A DNA stretch of 31,011 nucleotides, taken from the NCBI GenBank assembly GCA_050734185.1, contig JBOHUE010000070.1:1-31011 (forward strand), given 5' to 3'. This DNA comes from JAFALX01 sp050734185. GTDB lineage: Bacteria > Chloroflexota > Dormibacteria > Aeolococcales > Aeolococcaceae. The notes under the pieces are model-generated. The model was not told the DNA's origin and searched no databases. It saw only the letters and a list, made by a program, of their open reading frames with translations. The translations under genes were made by a program, and so were the position numbers. Below, piece after piece: positions 29,145-31,011 of this stretch. How positions within the stretch are numbered: position 1 is the first letter of the stretch; each line of letters begins with the position of its first letter.

Positions 29145-29150
29145 TACACT
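29145..29150 (+). promoter_or_regulatory. -10 element upstream of the ligase gene
   Basis: TACACT (29145-29150), followed by 6 nt and ATG 29157 of a short ORF; no clear -35. Confidence 0.35.
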
Positions 29151-29156
29151 CGCCGC

Positions 29157-29186
29157 ATGCAGGAAGCGCGCTCGGCGGCCGGGTAG
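29157..29186 (+). CDS. Possible 9-codon leader ORF before the ligase gene
   Basis: ATG 29157 begins a MQEARSAAG ORF ending with TAG at 29184-29186, 9 nt before the ligase ATG at 29196. The TACACT -10 placed 6 nt upstream of this ATG would start the mRNA at or next to it, so it could be translated as a leaderless leader peptide, with the ligase reached by re-initiation. It could equally be a chance ORF. Confidence 0.25.
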   Translation: MQEARSAAG

Positions 29187-29195
29187 GCAGCCACG

Positions 29196-31011
29196 ATGCC
29201 GCTCGAGGATTACCGCCGCAAACGCGACTTCAGCCAGACCCCGGAGCCGAGCGGCGACAGCCCGGCGGCCGCTCCAGACACCGAGTGGCGTCGCCTGCCG
29301 CAGGGCCATAGGTTTTGCGTGCAGGAGCACCGTGCCACCCGGCTGCACTTCGACCTCCGGTTGGAGCACAACGGCGTCCTGCTCTCCTGGCCGATCCCCC
29401 GCGGACCGACCCTCGATCCCAAGGTCAAGCGCCTTGCCGTGCAGACCGAGGATCACCCGATCGACTACGGCGACTTCGAGGGCGTGATCCCATCGGGCTA
29501 CGGCGAGGGCACCGTCCTGCTCTGGGACATCGGCACGTTCGAGTGGGTGCGGGAATCGGCCGAGGACCCGGACCGGCAGCTGCAGAAGGGCGACGTGAAG
29601 TTCCGCTTGAAGGGCACCAAGATCTGCGGCGAGTTCGCGCTCGTCCGTCTCAGCGATCGCGGTCAACGACGTCCGGCCGGCGGCGATGGCGAGCGCAATT
29701 GGCTGATGATCAAGAAGCGCGACGAGTGCGTCGTCGAGGGCTACGAGGCCACCGAGCACGAGGTTTCAGTCAAGACCGGCCGCAACCTTGCGGAGATCGC
29801 GCGCGACGCCGGCGGCGATCCGCGCGAGATGCGACGCGCGGCGCGGGCTCGCGGCGGCTCGTCCGCCCGCGTCATCGGTTCGCGCTCCAAGGGTGACGCT
29901 GCCTCGAGCCCCGCGGAGGCGCCGCCCGACCCACCCTCACCAATGCTGGCGACGTCCGTCGACCGGCCCTTCTCGCGTGAGGGCTGGCTCTTCGAGCTGA
30001 AGTTCGACGGCGTGCGAGCGCTCGCGTCGTTCGCCGGCTCCAGTGTGCGGGTTGTGGGCCGCAGCGGCCGCGACGAGACGCACCGCTATCCCGAGCTGGC
30101 GGCGCTGCCGGGTGTGATGCGCGCGCACGACGGCATCGTCGACGGCGAGATCGTCGTGTTGGACGACGACGGTCGTCCCTCGTTCGAGCGACTGCAATCG
30201 CGCATCAACATCAGCCGCCCGCAGGACATCGAGCGCGGCGCGCGCGACAACCCTGTCCGCTTCATGGCGTTCGACCTGCTGCGCCTCGACGGCCGTGCGT
30301 TGCTGCAGACCGCGCTGCGCATCCGCAAGAAGACACTGCGCGACGTGCTCGCCGAGGGATCGCAGACGGTGCAGTACGCCGACCACGTGGACAACGACGG
30401 CCTTGCCTTCTTCGCAGTGGTGAAGGAGCGCGGCCTCGAGGGCATGGTGGGCAAGCGCGGTGATTCGGAGTATCAGCCGGGACATCGCAGCCGCGACTGG
30501 CTGAAGGTCAAGGCGTGGAAGACGCAGACCTGCGTGATCATCGGGTATACGAGCGGGCAGGGACGGCGCCGCGAGCACATCGGCGCGTTGATCCTCGCGG
30601 TGGTGCGCAACGGAGCGCTGTCGCACTGCGGCCAGGTGGGCACCGGCTTCGGCGAGAAGACGTTGCGCACCCTGCGAACCAAGCTCGATGAGCGGCGCAT
30701 CGACGCGTCGCCGGTCGAGCCCGCGCCGCAGACGTCGGAGGCGGCGACGTGGGTGCGTCCGGAGCTCGTCTGCGAGGTGCGCTTCAACGAATGGACGAGC
30801 GCCGGCATCCTGCGCCACCCGGCGTTCGTTGGGCTGCGCGACGACGTGTCGCCCGCAGACGCTGTCGTCGACGCCCCGATTTCAACCGGCACCGCGCTGC
30901 GGTCTGTCGCGGACGGCGGTGGCGGTCTCGACGGGGCCTTCACGGACCCGAGCCCGTCGTCCTCGGAGCACAGGGCGAGGGGAGTGCAAGTCGCGGGTCG
31001 CAGCGCGACCC
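29196..31011 (+). CDS. ligD: LigD-type ATP-dependent DNA ligase (phosphoesterase-ligase), cut by window end
   Basis: Non-homologous end-joining ligase. 605 codons are visible. An N-terminal 3'-phosphoesterase domain (about 36-185) has CVQEHRATRLHFDLRLEHNG (41-60), PIPRGP, and EDHPIDYGDFEGVIPSGYGEG (85-105). A Ser/Ala/Pro linker (215-250) leads to the ligase domain, with the adenylated Lys269 in ELKFDGVRA, then IVDGEIVVLDDDG, MAFDLLRLDG, EGMVGKRG and WLKVKAWKTQ. The OB-fold part follows (IIGYTSGQGRR, QVGTGFGEKTLRTL). No polymerase domain precedes it; one could lie after the window edge (PE-LIG-POL order) or be a separate gene. No ku gene is visible. Confidence 0.94.
   Translation, partial: MPLEDYRRKRDFSQTPEPSGDSPAAAPDTEWRRLPQGHRFCVQEHRATRLHFDLRLEHNGVLLSWPIPRGPTLDPKVKRLAVQTEDHPIDYGDFEGVIPSGYGEGTVLLWDIGTFEWVRESAEDPDRQLQKGDVKFRLKGTKICGEFALVRLSDRGQRRPAGGDGERNWLMIKKRDECVVEGYEATEHEVSVKTGRNLAEIARDAGGDPREMRRAARARGGSSARVIGSRSKGDAASSPAEAPPDPPSPMLATSVDRPFSREGWLFELKFDGVRALASFAGSSVRVVGRSGRDETHRYPELAALPGVMRAHDGIVDGEIVVLDDDGRPSFERLQSRINISRPQDIERGARDNPVRFMAFDLLRLDGRALLQTALRIRKKTLRDVLAEGSQTVQYADHVDNDGLAFFAVVKERGLEGMVGKRGDSEYQPGHRSRDWLKVKAWKTQTCVIIGYTSGQGRRREHIGALILAVVRNGALSHCGQVGTGFGEKTLRTLRTKLDERRIDASPVEPAPQTSEAATWVRPELVCEVRFNEWTSAGILRHPAFVGLRDDVSPADAVVDAPISTGTALRSVADGGGGLDGAFTDPSPSSSEHRARGVQVAGRSAT

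Noticed and set aside
1..31011. CRISPR arrays, tRNA or rRNA genes, insertion sequences, prophage or attachment sites
   Set aside because: No spaced direct repeats, cloverleaf-like sequences, transposase or integrase motifs, or terminal repeats were seen by eye on either strand; a tRNAscan-SE and repeat search would settle this.

Overview
The window is a compact, very GC-rich bacterial chromosome segment (strong G/C third positions, few gaps, many 1-4 nt gene overlaps). No transposase, integrase, phage gene, CRISPR array, tRNA or rRNA was seen, so it reads as core and housekeeping DNA. The gene content points to a high-GC lineage around Actinomycetota, Dormibacterota or other high-GC Chloroflexota: an Rpf-like transglycosylase, an EF-G-like paralogue, a TIGR03083-type enzyme, a DUF5679 zinc ribbon, a LigD-type ligase and many apparently leaderless starts. 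I cannot fix the phylum from sequence alone.

Layout. 1-3524 (minus): an XRE-type regulator followed by DNA polymerase IV (cut by the window start), then a nested chain of Nudix hydrolase, a small RG-rich protein and a HAD hydrolase, then a secreted transglycosylase whose 5' region weakly resembles a c-di-AMP riboswitch. 3762-6990: a lipoprotein diverging from an IVD/LCAD-type acyl-CoA dehydrogenase, then an AIM24-family protein overlapping a cupredoxin lipoprotein. 6994-10904 (minus): a tightly overlapping run gcvPA-gcvPB-pyrE-hypothetical. 10982-13421: a small hypothetical, methylglyoxal synthase, a DedA membrane protein and a methyltransferase. 13456-19700 (plus): EF-G-like GTPase, dienelactone-hydrolase-like protein, Crp/Fnr regulator, FAD oxidase and a UGT-like glycosyltransferase. 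19809-23415: DUF5679 protein, SoxR, an SDR and a QueA-like protein that diverge from SoxR, a TIGR03083 protein and a small CxxC protein. 23438-28967 (minus): gyrB-plsX-gyrA with 1-nt overlaps. 29196-end (plus): LigD-type DNA ligase, cut by the window end.

How the parts connect. The clearest regulatory unit is SoxR: a SoxR-box-like dyad sits in the 19-bp spacer of a promoter driving the SDR/QueA-like pair, with the predicted RNA start at or next to the SDR start codon. A -10 hexamer 6-9 nt before the start codon recurs at several genes (2899, 4484, 10904, 10982, 20460, 22265), suggesting common leaderless transcription. The gyrB reading frame contains its conserved N-terminal arm but has no ATG, GTG or TTG before that arm. 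The best-placed start is an ATA codon behind a GGAG ribosome-binding site.

There is no single large undescribed system. The items most worth following up are the SoxR-SDR-QueA unit, the gyrB start, the XRE-dinB pair with its 30-bp inverted repeat, and the plsX insertion between the gyrase genes.
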